Positions 1 to 12,298 of a stretch of 64,000 nucleotides of DNA are shown here, piece by piece. The stretch is from Pseudopyrenochaeta lycopersici (lineage: Eukaryota > Ascomycota > Dothideomycetes > Pleosporales > Pseudopyrenochaetaceae), in assembly GCA_003313425.1 (NCBI GenBank), contig NHZP01000007.1, positions 1,364,001 to 1,428,000 of the forward strand. Direction: 5' to 3'. The notes under the pieces were generated by a model. It was given only the letters and a program-made list of their open reading frames with translations, was not told the origin of the DNA and did not search any database. Numbering within the stretch: position 1 is the stretch's first letter; each line of letters starts with the position of its first letter. The position numbers and the translations under genes are program-made.

Positions 1-852
1 CACTTTGTCGAAAACATTGAGCGCGTGAACACGGATGAAAAATCAAAAGCGTTTGAAGTCCAGGTCCCAGGAATGGGATACATGAAAGTCGCGGCTGACA
101 GGACGGCGAGATATAAGTTAGAAGCGGAAGATTGGACATTCGAAGCGCAGAGCGACAGCATCACAGCATGGCGAGAGGACAAAAATACACCTGAAGGGTG
201 GATTATCAATCTCCCCTTACCGTTGCATTGGCACGTCCACTCTCTCTGCTCACCTGCCACATTCACCTTGTCCATACCCCCCCTCGGCGACGCTCTCCCA
301 GCCACAGACCGCGCCAACAAAGCAACCATCCACCAAGAGAAGAACTGGGCAAACAGCTTCCCAGACGCACACATGTGGGTGCAAGCCTGGGACGCCGCCG
401 AAAACCGCGGAATATGTCTCGCTGGCGGAAAAATCCTATACAACACCGCCTACATGCTAGGCTACCGCTCTCCATCTCTAAACCTAGACTTTGTGCCCCC
501 ATTCTCCGTCTCGTACCTCAATATACTCTCCCCATTTATGAGCGTCAAGAATGACTGGGACGCCCGTACGTTTTCTATCTCGATATCAGACTACTTTTAC
601 AAGCTCGAGCTCAAGGCACACGCGCCGAAAGAGCCGGGCTGGTTTGGCCTCGCGAGTCCGTTTCCAGATGGCCATCGAGCGAACTTCTGCAGGGAGAGCT
701 TTATGGCGACGATTGAGCTTGAGATATTCGAGAGGCAGGGGTGGATGCCGTGGAGTGCGTGGAAGAAGGTCAAGACGGACAAGTTTGAGGGCGCGAGTTT
801 GGAATTTGCGGCAGGGTATTATCCGGAGAGGGGAGAGAAAAAGAAGGAATAA
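1..852 (+). CDS. Tocopherol cyclase-like protein (3' part, 5' end outside window)
   Basis: The frame is open from base 1, so the start lies upstream of the window; the first possible GTG at 25 is not a credible start. The visible 283 residues contain the stretch QEKNWANSFPDAHMWVQAW, which resembles the EKNWG..FP..W.WIQ signature of tocopherol cyclase-like proteins. In plants this fold closes the chromanol ring of vitamin E; fungal relatives are uncharacterised, so a cyclase activity is not implied. The end of the protein is charged (GEKKKE). The gene converges on the Nat1 gene, with about 250 bp between the stop codons. No intron is visible in this part. The family call rests on one motif and overall character, so it is moderate. 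Confidence 0.55.
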   Translation, partial: HFVENIERVNTDEKSKAFEVQVPGMGYMKVAADRTARYKLEAEDWTFEAQSDSITAWREDKNTPEGWIINLPLPLHWHVHSLCSPATFTLSIPPLGDALPATDRANKATIHQEKNWANSFPDAHMWVQAWDAAENRGICLAGGKILYNTAYMLGYRSPSLNLDFVPPFSVSYLNILSPFMSVKNDWDARTFSISISDYFYKLELKAHAPKEPGWFGLASPFPDGHRANFCRESFMATIELEIFERQGWMPWSAWKKVKTDKFEGASLEFAAGYYPERGEKKKE

Positions 853-1102
853 TGAAGCGCCTAGTGTCTGAACACGACGTGCTTCAAGAATAACTGCAAT
901 GGGAGGACTTTGAAATTATACTCAACCAGGAAAATATCTATTGGAACTTTTGTGTATCGATGCGTTGCTAATGCACCATCCTACGCTATGCTTATTTACG
1001 AAGCGTAAATTCTCATATCACATACACTACATAAGACCAAAACAACAATTCTGGTTTTGTCGCTAATCTCTGATGAGGTCGTCGATAGCTAGGTGATGGT
1101 GC

Positions 1103-3757
1103 CTAGGTCTTGAACACAGTAGCCTCACTCCACCGAGATGCTGCCTTTGCTCTGTAGTCGTCCTTCACCTTGGTCTCGCTCTTCCACTCGTCTAACAAAG
1201 CTAAGCCTGCTTCAGCCTGCTCTTTTGTAATGCCAGGGAGGTCCAGCGTCTTCTTCAAGTCCTCTTCATTCTGGCTCTTTGAGCTGCTGTCGAGAAGGAA
1301 TCGAACATTATAGGCGGATTGAAGGTTCGATGCACTCTCGGAGTGCTTTTTCAAGAAGTCATTGTTATAGGCTTTGAGATCAGCACCCGCAGGTGGTGTG
1401 GTGAAAGACTCCTTGATGACTTGGGACACCTGTGAGGGGAGAGGCTCAGAGAGTTTGCTGACTGCGTAATGTTAGTATGATGGGTGACAGGTCTGGGGGT
1501 AAACAGCCATACTAGCTTGATGGAAGCGGACACTCTGTTCATGCAGCTTCGGGTTTTCTGGGTCAATCTCTCGTGCTGATTGCAGGCATTTCAGAGCCTG
1601 TAGGTACTTATCTATGAGATGATTAGCACAACGTCAATCCAATGCATGAAGAGGACATACTTCTCCTAAGGTAGACCTCGAAGCCCACATTCTGAGCCTC
1701 AATAATTTGTGGGCTCAGCTCAAGCATAGGCCGCAAGAACCTCAATGCTGCCTCCAAAGGCTCCTTGGTCTGTAATAGCTTCTCGCCGTTCGGGTCTGTG
1801 TCTTCTTTCTTTGTCTCCCCATCGTCTCCCTTCGCAGTGGCTTTTGCGGCAGCTGCGGCCTTCTTCTCCGCCTCCGCCTTCTCCGCCTTCTCCTTCTCCT
1901 TCTTTGCTTTCTTTTCCGCCTTCTTTCGCTCTACAGGGTCCAGATTCTCCAGATTGACCTGATCTCCACGCGCTATCCGAGGATCATCGGCCAGTTTCAG
2001 GTAAATCTTCACTGCCTGGACCGCTGCACGCGTGAAGAAGGGGTGGTTGCGCAGGTGATCCTCCCACCTAATCATATCGACGTATACACGAATCTGCCCT
2101 TTCCGTAACGAGAAGCTGTGGAAGTCAAACTGATCCTCGTACCATATATCAAAGATGTCTGCAATTGCGGTAAAGCGTTTAAGAGCAAGACCCCATTTCT
2201 GCTGTCGCGAGTAGGCCTCGCCATCTTCGATCAGATACCACATGCACTGCATGTCATGAAGATCACCGAGCGGTCCGCCAACTGTCTCGTTTCGGGTGAA
2301 CTTGCTCATCGTGTTTAACGCGTTCTCGTTCTCGTTGTTACGGAGTTGGTACTTTGCGCACTTTGTGTTGATGTATCGATCTCTCTCGTCGAGCTCTCGC
2401 GCATGGCTGATCGTTTCTGATGCCTTCTGGACGTCACCAGCGTGCTTGTATATACGGGCTTTGGTCTGATTGTAGTCGACTGACTTCGGATCCATCTCGA
2501 GTAACTGGTCGATGTACTCCATAGCCTTCTTTAGGTCGCGACTGCGGACATAGTTGTAGTGTTGGGCGAGGAAATACAGTACGGACTGCTCGAAGCGATC
2601 TGAAGTGTCGCCATTGGTCGCACCTTGCGCGGAGCCATTCGTTTTTTTATCCGAGGCATATCCAAGCACAAGCTCTTCAATGATCGCTTTCTTGTCGGGA
2701 TTCTGGTAGAGCGACTTGACGTTTGGAAAGGTAGAGGGCACGGCCTTGTTGAACTTCCATCGCAGGTACGTGTCTACCGCGGTCTTGAAGTCGTCGCCTT
2801 CCAGAAAGTCCAAGGGTATCCGCCTGGCCGCATCGTTGCGATCGTTCTTGTTCGCGTACGACTCGTACAGCTCCTTCAGTTTCTCAATGTCTGCGTCATT
2901 TGACCGACTCAAACCGAGCGCCTTCTCCAAGCCGTCGAAGTATGCGCGATATTCGGCGTTCCTGTCCAGGAGAATCCGGTAAGCCTTCTCAGCCTCGTCG
3001 TTCCTCCCGAGCTCCAGCAAATATTTAGCCCTCAGCTCTAATGCAGAAGTGCGGTCCAGGCTGTTCCTGACAACCTCGTCCAAATGCTTCAACGCTCGTT
3101 CTGTATCACCAGACTCCGCGATCAGTGTGTTCTTGTAGAGGGACGCTTCGGAGTGCTCGAGGTCGGACTTTGGTGGGGTCTGCTTCAGTGTCTCCTCGTA
3201 TGTTTTGAGGATGTTCTCCGCCTCGGCGAGGTTCCCTGCAAGATGGTATGCCACGGCCAGAGCAGTCCAGTTTTGGCGCAACTGTGGCCGCTCCTGCATC
3301 ATTTTCCGTCTGCTCTCAATATATCCTTCATAGTCTCGGATCTGGCATTGGAGGAGCGCGAGGTCGCGGAGGATGTTGAGCGAGTTTGGTTCTATCCGCA
3401 GCGCGAACTTGTAAGCCTTGATGGCTTCCTCGTAATTCTTAACCGACCGCCACAATAATCCGTAGACGTGCCAGCAAATGTGCGACTTCATATCATTCTT
3501 CAGGGCGAGCTTGCAGAGGTTGAACGCTTCTTCTCCCTGGTTTTGCGAGTTGAGGATAAGAGCTTTCATGGCTTGTGTGTCGCCATGGCTGGGGTGCTTT
3601 CGCAGAATCTGTTCTGCTGCTTTGAGGCCTGGTGGGGTCAGAGATGGGAATTGGCAAGGGTATTCTGAAACACACCCTTCTTGTACTGCTTGCTCTCATA
3701 GTGTTTTACAAGAGAGCGAAAGAGCGTCTGCTCCTTGCTGGGTAGTGGTTGTGGCAT
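1103..3757 (-). CDS. nat1: N-terminal acetyltransferase A auxiliary subunit Nat1/Naa15
   Basis: Non-catalytic TPR scaffold of the NatA complex; it anchors the catalytic Ard1/Naa10 subunit at the ribosome for co-translational N-terminal acetylation. Four exons on the minus strand: 3757-3676, 3628-1661, 1611-1513 and 1461-1103, with introns of 47, 49 and 51 nt, giving 835 aa, the usual size for the family. The start MPQPLPSKEQTLFRSLVKHY and the following KKGLKAAEQILRKHP are typical. TPR-like helices run through most of the protein (for example WHVYGLLWRSVKNYEEAIKAY). A Lys/Ala/Glu-rich stretch near residues 590-640 (KKAEKKAKKEKEKAEKAEAE) is the charged linker usual in Naa15. All exon junctions keep frame and restore family sequence, so the model is firm. 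Confidence 0.95.
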
Positions 3758-4413
3758 AGCGATAGTTGGGCGTTGCTGAGTGCTCGCTCACGAACAACTT
3801 CCGGACGGAATTGGACAACTCGGTAAGGCTCGCGACAAGGCTGAAATAGGCAGAGCGAGAAATAAATAGAATCTATGAACGACGAAATGGCATTGCGACA
3901 GCACACTAGTGGATCGACCTGTTACAGGTGGCTGGGCGGTGGTTCGAACTGCACGACGTTGCAGTGTGGGGAGCTCTGAAATTCGATGTCGGAGCACCAT
4001 GACCGCTAGCGTCGCGCCTGAGCCTCAAGTCAATGGGCACGTGCTTCCAGGTTTCCGGCCTGTTCACTGGCTGGAATATTGCGAGTCCAATTAACACGTT
4101 GATCTTAGCATGATTCAAGCATTTTTCCTCTTGGGTAACTCTAGCGAATGACGCATAGCAGGTACATGCAGAGCGTTCTATTGATCGTTTGACACCGCAT
4201 TGCTGTTCAAGTAGCATTACATGTACTGATAGAACAGAATCTGTCCAAGGGAGTAGAAGTACTTGCTAATTGTGCTATGGTGTAATTTCATATGTGAAGA
4301 CGAAATGTTATCTATTGCTGGTCAAAGACCATGATAAACACAATATCTGCTGGCCACACCATGGGGTCCTCTCTAGTCAATGCATTCAGGCTACTATTTG
4401 ATACTCAAGGTCT
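3758..4413 (-). other. Intergenic region upstream of nat1
   Basis: 656 bp between the nat1 start and the end of the glycosylase gene. It should hold the nat1 promoter. I see no gene, repeat or RNA; a GGTTCGAACT string near 3952 resembles a tRNA B-box, but no cloverleaf can be drawn around it. Confidence 0.6.
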
Positions 4414-5797
4414 TCATTTCGATAGACGACCCGATCTACGCCTTACACCAGTGTCTCCATTCTTGATCTCCTCCTTCTCTGTCTTCTTGCCCTTCTTCGA
4501 TACTTCTTGGTTAGTCGTCTTTTGCTTCTTAGAGGCCGGTTTTCCCTCTGCCTCGGCATCTTCAGCTTCTGCTTTGACCTCTGCCTTTTTGCGTCCCCGC
4601 TTCGGCTGAGCAGGTTTCTCCTCTCCAGCGTCTAGGTCCTCTTCCTCTTCTTTGACAGCCGTAGCCTTCCTCTTCCCGGCCTTCTTCGGCTTGATGTCTT
4701 CTGCCTCCGCCGCCTCCTCGTCCAAGGCGCTGTCAGATACATCTCCAGCCACAGCTGCAGTCTTCTTCTGCACGCTTGGTACCATTGCCGAAGTCCTTCC
4801 ACCCACCTTGACAAACGTGATCTTCGCTCCGTTCGGTAATTTGCTCCCGTCCTTCTTCCCCTTAGACCAGCGATGCTTCATGAGCCAGTCCTCAGGGAAA
4901 AGATCGGAGTCTGCATTCGCTTCAATGGCAGTATTGCAAACGTACATTATTGCGTCGTGCAGTCGCTTAATCTGCTCATCGCTGAAGCTGTTGCTGTACT
5001 GTTCAGGATGAAGGCGGGCATGATATAGAACTTCGTCTCTGTACGGTATGAGCATGCTTGCAAGGTACTGTAGCGGGTAATGGCACCTACCCAACCCAAT
5101 TGCCGATACCTGATATATTGGCTTGATCAAGTAGCAGCGCTTTGACGGGCACTTTCTTACTCCTCAGTTTCTTGCTTAGCCAGTCGACAGTCAGGATGTC
5201 TTTGTCAATTACGGGGTCTGGCCCATTCTCTTTCAATGGCGATGTCTTCCGCATCTCATCGGCTTCCGCCTCCACGAGCCTGATCCGGCCGAGCCGCCTC
5301 GGATCCACGAATGCGACCTCGCTTTTCGGATCTTCTTTCAGTTGCAGAACGAATTTCCAGAATCGAGGCGGCCATTCAGCCTGCTCGGCCTTCTTTGGTC
5401 GATAGTACGTGCTATTGTCGTTATTGAACTTTATCCATCCCGTCATCCCCAAGTGCATCAGAGGATGTGGCGGCGAGTCCATGACGAGCCAAAAGTATTT
5501 GCCTTGTTGACGCGCATCGACTATCTTTTTGCCGGTAATGGCTTTTTGGAATGCAGATGCAGATGTTCCAACTTTGCCGTAAATAATCTTGTCCAGTTGT
5601 CAGCCCTGGAGGGTCCAAATGAAAGTACAAACGACAAATCGAACGTACGTCATCTTCTTGAGCCTTGACTGCTTCTACAGTCTTACCAACAGCATGCTTC
5701 TTCAGGTAGTGCACGAGACGCGCGACTTCTGCGATCTAGAAACGCGTTAGCTTCGCCGTCGTCGCGCAGGAGCTCGACAGCGGTTTACCTCCGGCAT
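4414..5797 (-). CDS. fpg: Formamidopyrimidine-DNA glycosylase (Fpg/MutM type)
   Basis: Base-excision repair enzyme that removes oxidised purines such as formamidopyrimidine and 8-oxoguanine and nicks the abasic site; nuclear. Exons 5797-5789 (only 9 nt, MPE), 5735-5649, 5587-5091 and 5038-4414 give 405 aa. After start-Met removal Pro2 is the N-terminal nucleophile and Glu3 the partner acid, so the tiny first exon encodes the catalytic end. Supporting motifs are IAEVARLVHYLKKH, HLGMTGWIKF, DPRRLGRIRL and the H2TH region LLDQANISGIGNWVGDEVLY. Like plant and other fungal Fpg it has no zinc finger; instead it ends in about 130 low-complexity Lys/Glu-rich residues with basic nuclear-localisation-like runs (QPKRGRKK). 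Each junction is in frame. The 9-nt first exon is easy for gene finders to miss. Confidence 0.92.
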
Positions 5798-6695
5798 ACT
5801 GTCTCAAATGTCGGAAATAGCTTGTCGTGCGAGAATTAGATATAAACCACAACAATGAACACGGGTTTTCAATATTAGACGACGTGTAATATCCCTGGAT
5901 GAGAGGTTGAGTTGAGAAGGGGAGGGTGATCTCGGTCATAGCTCCAAACGCGATGTCGCGTTCTCACGGGACCTCCGCATAACGTCATTGGTCACACTCA
6001 AATCCTTCTTCACCTCAACACACTGTAATAATGCTGCTCGTCCTATCATGTGTTTCGTCCAGCATCGCCTTCTGATATACCTGGTGTGCTACCTTGAAGT
6101 ACTCCAAGCAGATGTAGAGTCTCGCCTCCAGCATCATTTAGCACACTGTTAAGAATCCTCCGCCTGAAATATAAGGGTGTTAGTGATTGCCTAATACTGC
6201 CTTGCAGTACGCCAAGCACATGTAGAGTCGCGCCTCTAGTATTTTCTAGGACTTTTGTTGAAATCCCTCCACCTATACTATAAGGGCGTTGGCAATTGCT
6301 CTAATACCATCTTGAAGTACTCCAAGCGCATGTAGAGTCTCGCCCCGGCATCATCTAGGACCGTTGTTGAAAGCCCTCCGCCTGTACCATAAGGGTGTTA
6401 GCGATTGCTCTAATACTGCCGTGAAGTACTCCAAGGGCACATAGAATCTCGCCTCCCATCATTTAGCACCATTGTTGAAACTTCTCCACCTGTGTGTTGG
6501 CGATTGCTCTAGTCATCTCCAATGGCCAGGTTGGACCTGCCTGTCTGGGATGCCCCACAGCGCCGCTCGCGGAACGTCTTCGAGCCATGATAAGACGCGC
6601 TTTTAAATAATTCCGCGCCCTACAATGCTACCCCACAGACATATAATGTTCGCGCACTTTCTTCACAATTGCATTGAATATCTTGCAGGCTCAAT
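5798..6695. other. Intergenic region between divergent fpg and agmatinase genes
   Basis: About 900 bp between two divergent starts. The left third is the fpg promoter side. The right half holds a four-copy tandem repeat (6093-6515, listed separately). A pyrimidine-rich stretch and the string catataatg near 6640-6650 precede the agmatinase start. No coding potential is seen. Confidence 0.6.
6093..6515. repeat. Tandem repeat, about four diverged copies of a ~109-bp unit
   Basis: Copies start near 6094, 6202, 6312 and 6421 with TTGAAGTACTCCAAG or a close variant. The order of words repeats in each: (A/G)TGTAGAGTC(T/G)CGCC, CATC(A/T)T(T/C)TAG, TGTTGAAA, CTCC(G/A)CCTG, ATAAGGGTGTTAG and GATTGC(T)CTAATACTGCC. 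Periods are about 108, 110 and 109 bp. Copies differ at many positions, and the last one lacks the ATAAGGG part. It is non-coding and lies between fpg and the agmatinase gene. Confidence 0.85.
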
Positions 6696-7953
6696 ATGTT
6701 GTGGAATTGGATAGCTATTTTTGCCCTCGCGGCTCACGTGTCTTCACACTCGAATCATGATGGTCACGATCAAGAGCCACTATCACAAGAAGCTCTGGAC
6801 GAGCTCGAGAGGAAATGGGGCACTGATGTTAGTCGCAATGACTGTAAGGAGATTATCGCTGATGAGAACATAGTGGGGCTTCAGTGGCATCTCAACTTTT
6901 GCTCATCTGCCGCACACACGCTGCTTGACAAATCCTCAGACAGCGTATGACATTGCTATTCTTGGAGCACCCTTCGATACCGCTGTCTCCTACAGGCCAG
7001 GTGCTCGGTTTGGTCCTCGAGCTATACGAGCGGGCTCTGCTCGTCAGACTTCATTTCGTGGCTTCAATCCGCGGGCCAACCTTAACCCATACACATCATG
7101 GGCTACCATTGTCGACTGCGGGGATATTCCAATTACGCCATTTGATAATGTACTCGCATTGCAGCAAATGAGTGAAGCCTTCTTGGAGCTGGGGAAGAGA
7201 GGGCCCACATTGAAGAGCACGGAAAGTGGAGTGCAATACCTCAGAAAGCCAAAGCTGCTCACGTTGGGTGGTGATCACAGCATTGCGCTTCCAGCATTAA
7301 GAGCACTGAAAGAGGTATATGGAGCGCCGGTTGCAGTGGTACATTTCGATGCACATCTGGATACCTGGCATCCCGCAAAGTACCCTTCCGCATGGATTGA
7401 TCCAGAGGATATGTCAACACAATCATTCTTCAATCACGGTAGCATGTTTTGGATTGCTGCGACGGAAGGTTTGATCGCAAATGACTCGAGCGTACATGCT
7501 GGACTTAGAACACGGCTATCTGGTGACGATGCGGGAGACTACGCAGATGACTCGCAGCAAGGTTGGATCCGTATTGCAACCGACGACATCGATGATATTG
7601 GAGCCAAGGGTATCATCGAATCGATCATGAATCGTGTAGGCACCGAGACTCCAGTCTATCTCAGTATTGATATTGATGTGATTGATCCGGGACTAGCACC
7701 GGGAACGGGTACACCCGAGCCCGGCGGCTGGACTACCAGAGAGTTGATCAGGATTTTGAGAGGTATCGAGGGCATGAATATCATCGGTGCGGATATTGTG
7801 GAAGTCAGCCCCGCTTACGATGGTGCCGCGGAGACTACCGCTCTCGCTGCTGCGCAAGTTGCTTACGAAGTGCTAACGAGTATGGTGCGGAAAGGTCTTA
7901 TCGAGCAAGCGAAGACGGGAGGTATCAAACAAAGCAATAAGGATGAACTGTAG
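6696..7953 (+). CDS. Agmatinase-family ureohydrolase with signal peptide
   Basis: Binuclear-manganese ureohydrolase; the closest group cleaves agmatine to putrescine and urea. Exons 6696-6827 and 6874-7953 (46-nt intron, GTTAGT donor) give 403 aa. Splicing creates KWGTD-WGFSGISTFAHLP, the conserved entry of fungal secreted agmatinases, which confirms the junction. Metal-ligand motifs are intact: GGDHS at 176-180, DAHLD at 203-207 and SIDIDVIDP at 308-316, followed by GTGTPEPGGW. Residues 1-17 (MLWNWIAIFALAAHVSS) form a signal peptide, so the enzyme probably enters the secretory pathway. The N-terminal region is His/Asp-rich after cleavage. It ends KDEL-like (NKDEL), see findings. Substrate is inferred from family, not shown. 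Confidence 0.9.
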
Positions 7954-8371
7954 AGCCGATATTATCCCAAGTATTCCAATTCAATACATCAGGGGTGACC
8001 TAGTAGCTGGTGTGCCAATTTTGGTGTCCTCGACATTATTGAAGGTGACATTCTCGAACTCAGCCTTGCGTCGCACGCCTTATTTTCAGCCCTTTCTCCA
8101 CACCGCTCCACGTGGAAGCCACACTAAGCACTTACCCTAATTTGCGGATACGAAAAAAAAGCCCGGTGGCAGAACAGGCAATAGACGACCTGTGAGTGGA
8201 CATCATTGCTGCGAGCGATTCAGGTGGCTTGCAGCCCAAGCTGCTCAGCCGCAACCTGCCTTCGAGGCCATATCTGAAATACAAGCATCGCCTCAATCCT
8301 CTCCGCTCCTTGAATATGGCACTCAACATATTCGTGGGACCAAAGGGTAGAAAAGTTTCGTTGCATTTTGA
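7954..8371. other. Intergenic region before the NACHT-ankyrin gene
   Basis: 418 bp, tandem orientation. It should contain the agmatinase 3' end and the promoter of the next gene. Upstream ATGs exist near 8196 and 8315 but are out of frame with the chosen start at 8372. No other feature seen. Confidence 0.5.
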
Positions 8372-11300
8372 ATGGCTTTCAGCCCTGCCGATTTTGTCAC
8401 CATCGTCCAATTAGCCAGGAATGTCCGACGACGATTCGTTGATGCCCCTGGTCAATACAGGGTCGTGTGGACTAAGTAAGTGATGGAAAGTATTCAAGAC
8501 CTGGCTATGTATTGACAAACATAGTGTGAAGAGCCTGTCGTTCCTGCTCGAGGAGGTAGATGATCTTCTGCCACACCGAAAACTATCTGCGCCACGAGAG
8601 GAAGACCTCCAAACAATATGGAAGAGCTGTAGCGACGTTCTGAATGACCTGTCGCGACAATTAGAAAGATACACCGACTTGGACTCCAACACAAGAGCCA
8701 AAAACGGGAAGGTACGTATAGCTTGGAAGCAACTGCAGTGGAAACAGTCCGATTTCGATGGGCTCCAATCTCGCCTGATGTCCACCGTGGAGGCATTCAA
8801 TGCATTCTTGACTTTTCTTAACTGGTAAGTAAAGCCTTGTCATTAATCACTTGTTTGACTCAAGGCTTGACAGCGATGTGACATGCGAAATCAAGGCGGG
8901 AGTGGACCGATTGAACGCACGCGAAGACGCCCAGGTCGCAGAGCAAAATCGCAACAGTTTACTTGATTGGCTCGGTGACACCGACTACATATCACATCAA
9001 CAAGTAGTTCTAGCAAAAAGACAGCATGGAACGGGCCATTGGTTCCTACGCTCTAAAGAATTCATGCAATGGGTTGACCTGGACAATAAAACCATGCTGT
9101 GCAGCGGCATTCCAGGCGCAGGAAAGACTATACTGACATCCGTCATTGTGAATCACCTCCAAGCCACCTTCCACGATGACCTAAAAGTGGGTATAGTCTA
9201 TTTCTATTTCAGCTATCGGACGCCCGCAACGCAAACGCTGGAGGCTGTTCTCGGTAGTCTAGTGCGCCAGCTTCTACAGAAGCAACTCGACATACCACCT
9301 ACTATTCTAGATATCTACCAGCAGCATCTAAATAACAAGTCGCGACCTTCTCTCGAAGAGTTACTACGAGCAGCTCGTTCCGCCATTGAGATGCACACGA
9401 GGGTATTTGTCGTGCTCGATGCTCTCGATGAGTACCATACATGCAACCCTTCTGCTCTCTTCGCCACGATAGCAGAAATTTTTTCACTCCAGAAAACTGC
9501 CCAACTCAATCTGCTGGCGACAACAAGGAAAATTTCCGATATTACATCACGCTTTCCAACATCCCGATGTATTTGGAAAGAGATTCGCGCTCACGCGGAG
9601 GACATTGATGCGTATATAGATGCAAGAATGCCGGAGCTTCTTGGAGGTCGGATCGAGCAGCACCCAGACCTTCAAGCTCAAGTAAGAACCGCGATTTCAG
9701 ACGCTGCAGATGGAATGTAGGTGTTTCTCAATGGTAGATTGGCTGAAGACAGAATTCTCACTACAATCCAGGTTCCTCCTCGTACGGCTTCACATGGACA
9801 CACTTAGAGGCCCGCGAAGGCCTGGTACTCTATTACAGGCTCTACAAAAACTACCTCGTGGGTCCGAAGGCTTGGATGAGACTTATGGACAAGCCATGGA
9901 AAGGATTGAAGCTCAAGGTGAAGACGCACGAAACCTGGCGACAAGCATTATTGCTTGGGTCGTCCATGCCAAAACAACGCTCTCTGTTCGGGAACTTATG
10001 GAGGCTCTTGCCATCGAACCAAACACCTACCGGTTGAACCAGGACATGCGGCCACACCCTGAGGATGTTGATTCTCTTTGTGCCGGTCTGATAACTGTCG
10101 ATCACAATACAGAAGCGGTTCGCTTAGTGCATCAAAGCGCTCAAGAGTATTTTGTGAGACATAAATACTTCCCCAATGCCCAAGAAAAGATTATGAGAGC
10201 CTGCCTAACCTATCTCTCCTATGACTATTTCGAGAAGGGAACAATCAAAGAAGGGGTTGAGAACAGGTTTTGGTTTTATTGCTTCTATCAGTACGCAGCG
10301 AGCTACTGGGGCTTCCACGCAAAGTCAATTCACCAGGCAGACGAGATGATACTAGGTTTCTTGCTTGGGCCTCCAGAGAAGGTTTCTGAATATATTCAAG
10401 CAGCCTTTTGGCGGGAATACCCATACCACTGGCACACCTTGGATCACAAGACAGTGCTCGGGGTTCATATCGTGGCTTATCTTGGTCTCCATCGCCTGTT
10501 CGAACCTTTGATTCGATCTGGGCAACCCGCCAACCTTGAAGACTCTGAAGGTCGTTCGCCACTATGTTACGCGGCGTCAGGGGGCCAGTATGAGGTAGTG
10601 AAGTATTTGACTGAGGTACAACAAGTTGATGTCAATCATAAGAGCAAAAGCAACGGGACTGCTTTGTGCATAGCGGCAGCTGCTGGACATCTCGCGGTTG
10701 TCCGAGAGCTGATTCGATACACCGCGATTGACTATAACGCCACAACTAAAGAGGGCGAATCGCCTTTGATGCTGGCTGTAGCCGCAGACCATATCGATAT
10801 TGTTAAAGTGCTGCTGAGCAGTGGCAAAATAAACCTCAATGCCTACACTAATGACGGACTGTCCGCTTTTATGCTGGCAGCCAGAGGCAAGAATACAACA
10901 CTAATCAAGTACCTGCTCTCGCAAGACGAGCTTGACTACCAAGCAAAATCTCCCACTACCGGCTATACCGCCCTGAAGTGCGCCACGGACAACGCTGGAC
11001 TCCAGATCATCTGCGAAAAATACATTGAGGACGGCCAAGTGAGAGATCCATGCGAAGTTCGCTCATTATTGTTACGCGCTGCAGAATGTGGACTACTCGA
11101 TGTCGCTCGAACAATCTTCTCTCACGAGGACTTTGACCAGGACCTCCTTCATGCCGAAGACTTAGGTGGCATGCTGTATCGCGCGGCTGCCGGTAGTGGC
11201 CATCCATGTCTTTTGGATCTTTTGCTGTTAAAATTTGATGTCGATGTCGATGTTGTTGATGCGGAGGGACAAACAGCGCTCTTCCATGCAGCCGAGAATG

Positions 11301-12298
11301 GACATGTCGAAGTCATGAGATTGCTTATTTCAAAGTATGGTGCTGACCCAAATCGCATGGATACATGGGGAGATGCCACACCATTGATTCAGGCTGCTAG
11401 AGAGGATCACAGAAACGCTGCTGAATTGCTTCTGTTCGACTACAATGTAGATCCTGACGCAGGCAAGGGTACTGGCTGGACAGCCCTTACATTTGCAGCT
11501 CACTTCGGAAGCGTGGAAGTTCTGGAGCTTCTGCTCACAAAGTTCAAGGTCGATCTCGATGTGAAAGATGTCGATGGCCGTACACCGCTGTCCTATGCAG
11601 CTGACCGACCAAAAACACTTATGAAGCTGGCAGAGAAATCACTAAAAAGCATCACAAGGCATTCCGGGTTGAAGGTAGAGCCAAATGATATCGAGGAACA
11701 TGCACAGATGTGGTTAGCGCTCTTTACCCACATCCCAAGGTCTATTTATTTCTTCTTGGAGAATGGCTATTTTGCATCTGGACCAGGCTTTCCGGACGAG
11801 AAACCAATACAAACGTCTGTGAGAGCTGAGTCGGAAAGGCTATTCGAGAAGACTGATGCCGAACAAACTGTACGCGCGCTCATACAGGCCAAGCTTGTCA
11901 CCACGTGCTCTAAATGCACCACAACTTTCACCCATCTTCGGTCTCTACTACATCAGAAAAAGTCTTCAATACGTCAACGTGATAACCATCTACCAGGCTC
12001 GCTATTCTATGAAGCTTTTTCGGCGCTGAATGAACTTCCAAGCAATGTGTCTATCGTGGAGCGTTCGCAACTTGAAGACCTCCTGGAAGATGTGAGGCAA
12101 GACACGACTCACTTCCAGGAGCATTTGTGGGACTCATTAGCCAAACGGTTTGAGCCTAATGATGAGGTGTTGAAGGAGTTGAACGACTTTAGGTCGCACA
12201 ATGACTGTGAGGAGGCGCATCCGGGCGCGAAGGGTAGGACTTTGGACCGTGAACGATTCCTAGGCTACGCGACTCGTATGACCGTGAGTTCTACTTGA
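8372..12298 (+). CDS. NLR-like NACHT-ankyrin protein
   Basis: STAND-class signalling ATPase of the fungal NLR-like type; such proteins act in non-self recognition and regulated cell death, although no role is shown for this one. Exons 8372-8475, 8525-8824, 8865-9716 and 9772-12298 give 1260 aa. The second acceptor is ambiguous (8864 or 8873, both in frame, three residues apart). Order: an N-terminal helical domain (MAFSPADFVTIVQLARNVRR), a NACHT ATPase with Walker A GIPGAGKT at 216-223 and Walker B VFVVLDALDE at 315-324, the helical tail ending LVHQSAQEYF, then degenerate ankyrin repeats at about 670-1025 (for example GRSPLCYAASGGQYEVVKYL and GQTALFHAAENGHVEVMRLL). About 235 residues of unknown type follow, with a CxxC pair (TTCSKCTTTF). 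No NACHT residue looks lost, so it should be intact. Confidence 0.9.

Noticed and set aside
3940..3965. tRNA-like B-box (GGTTCGAACT)
   Set aside because: No matching A-box, acceptor stem or cloverleaf can be formed around it.
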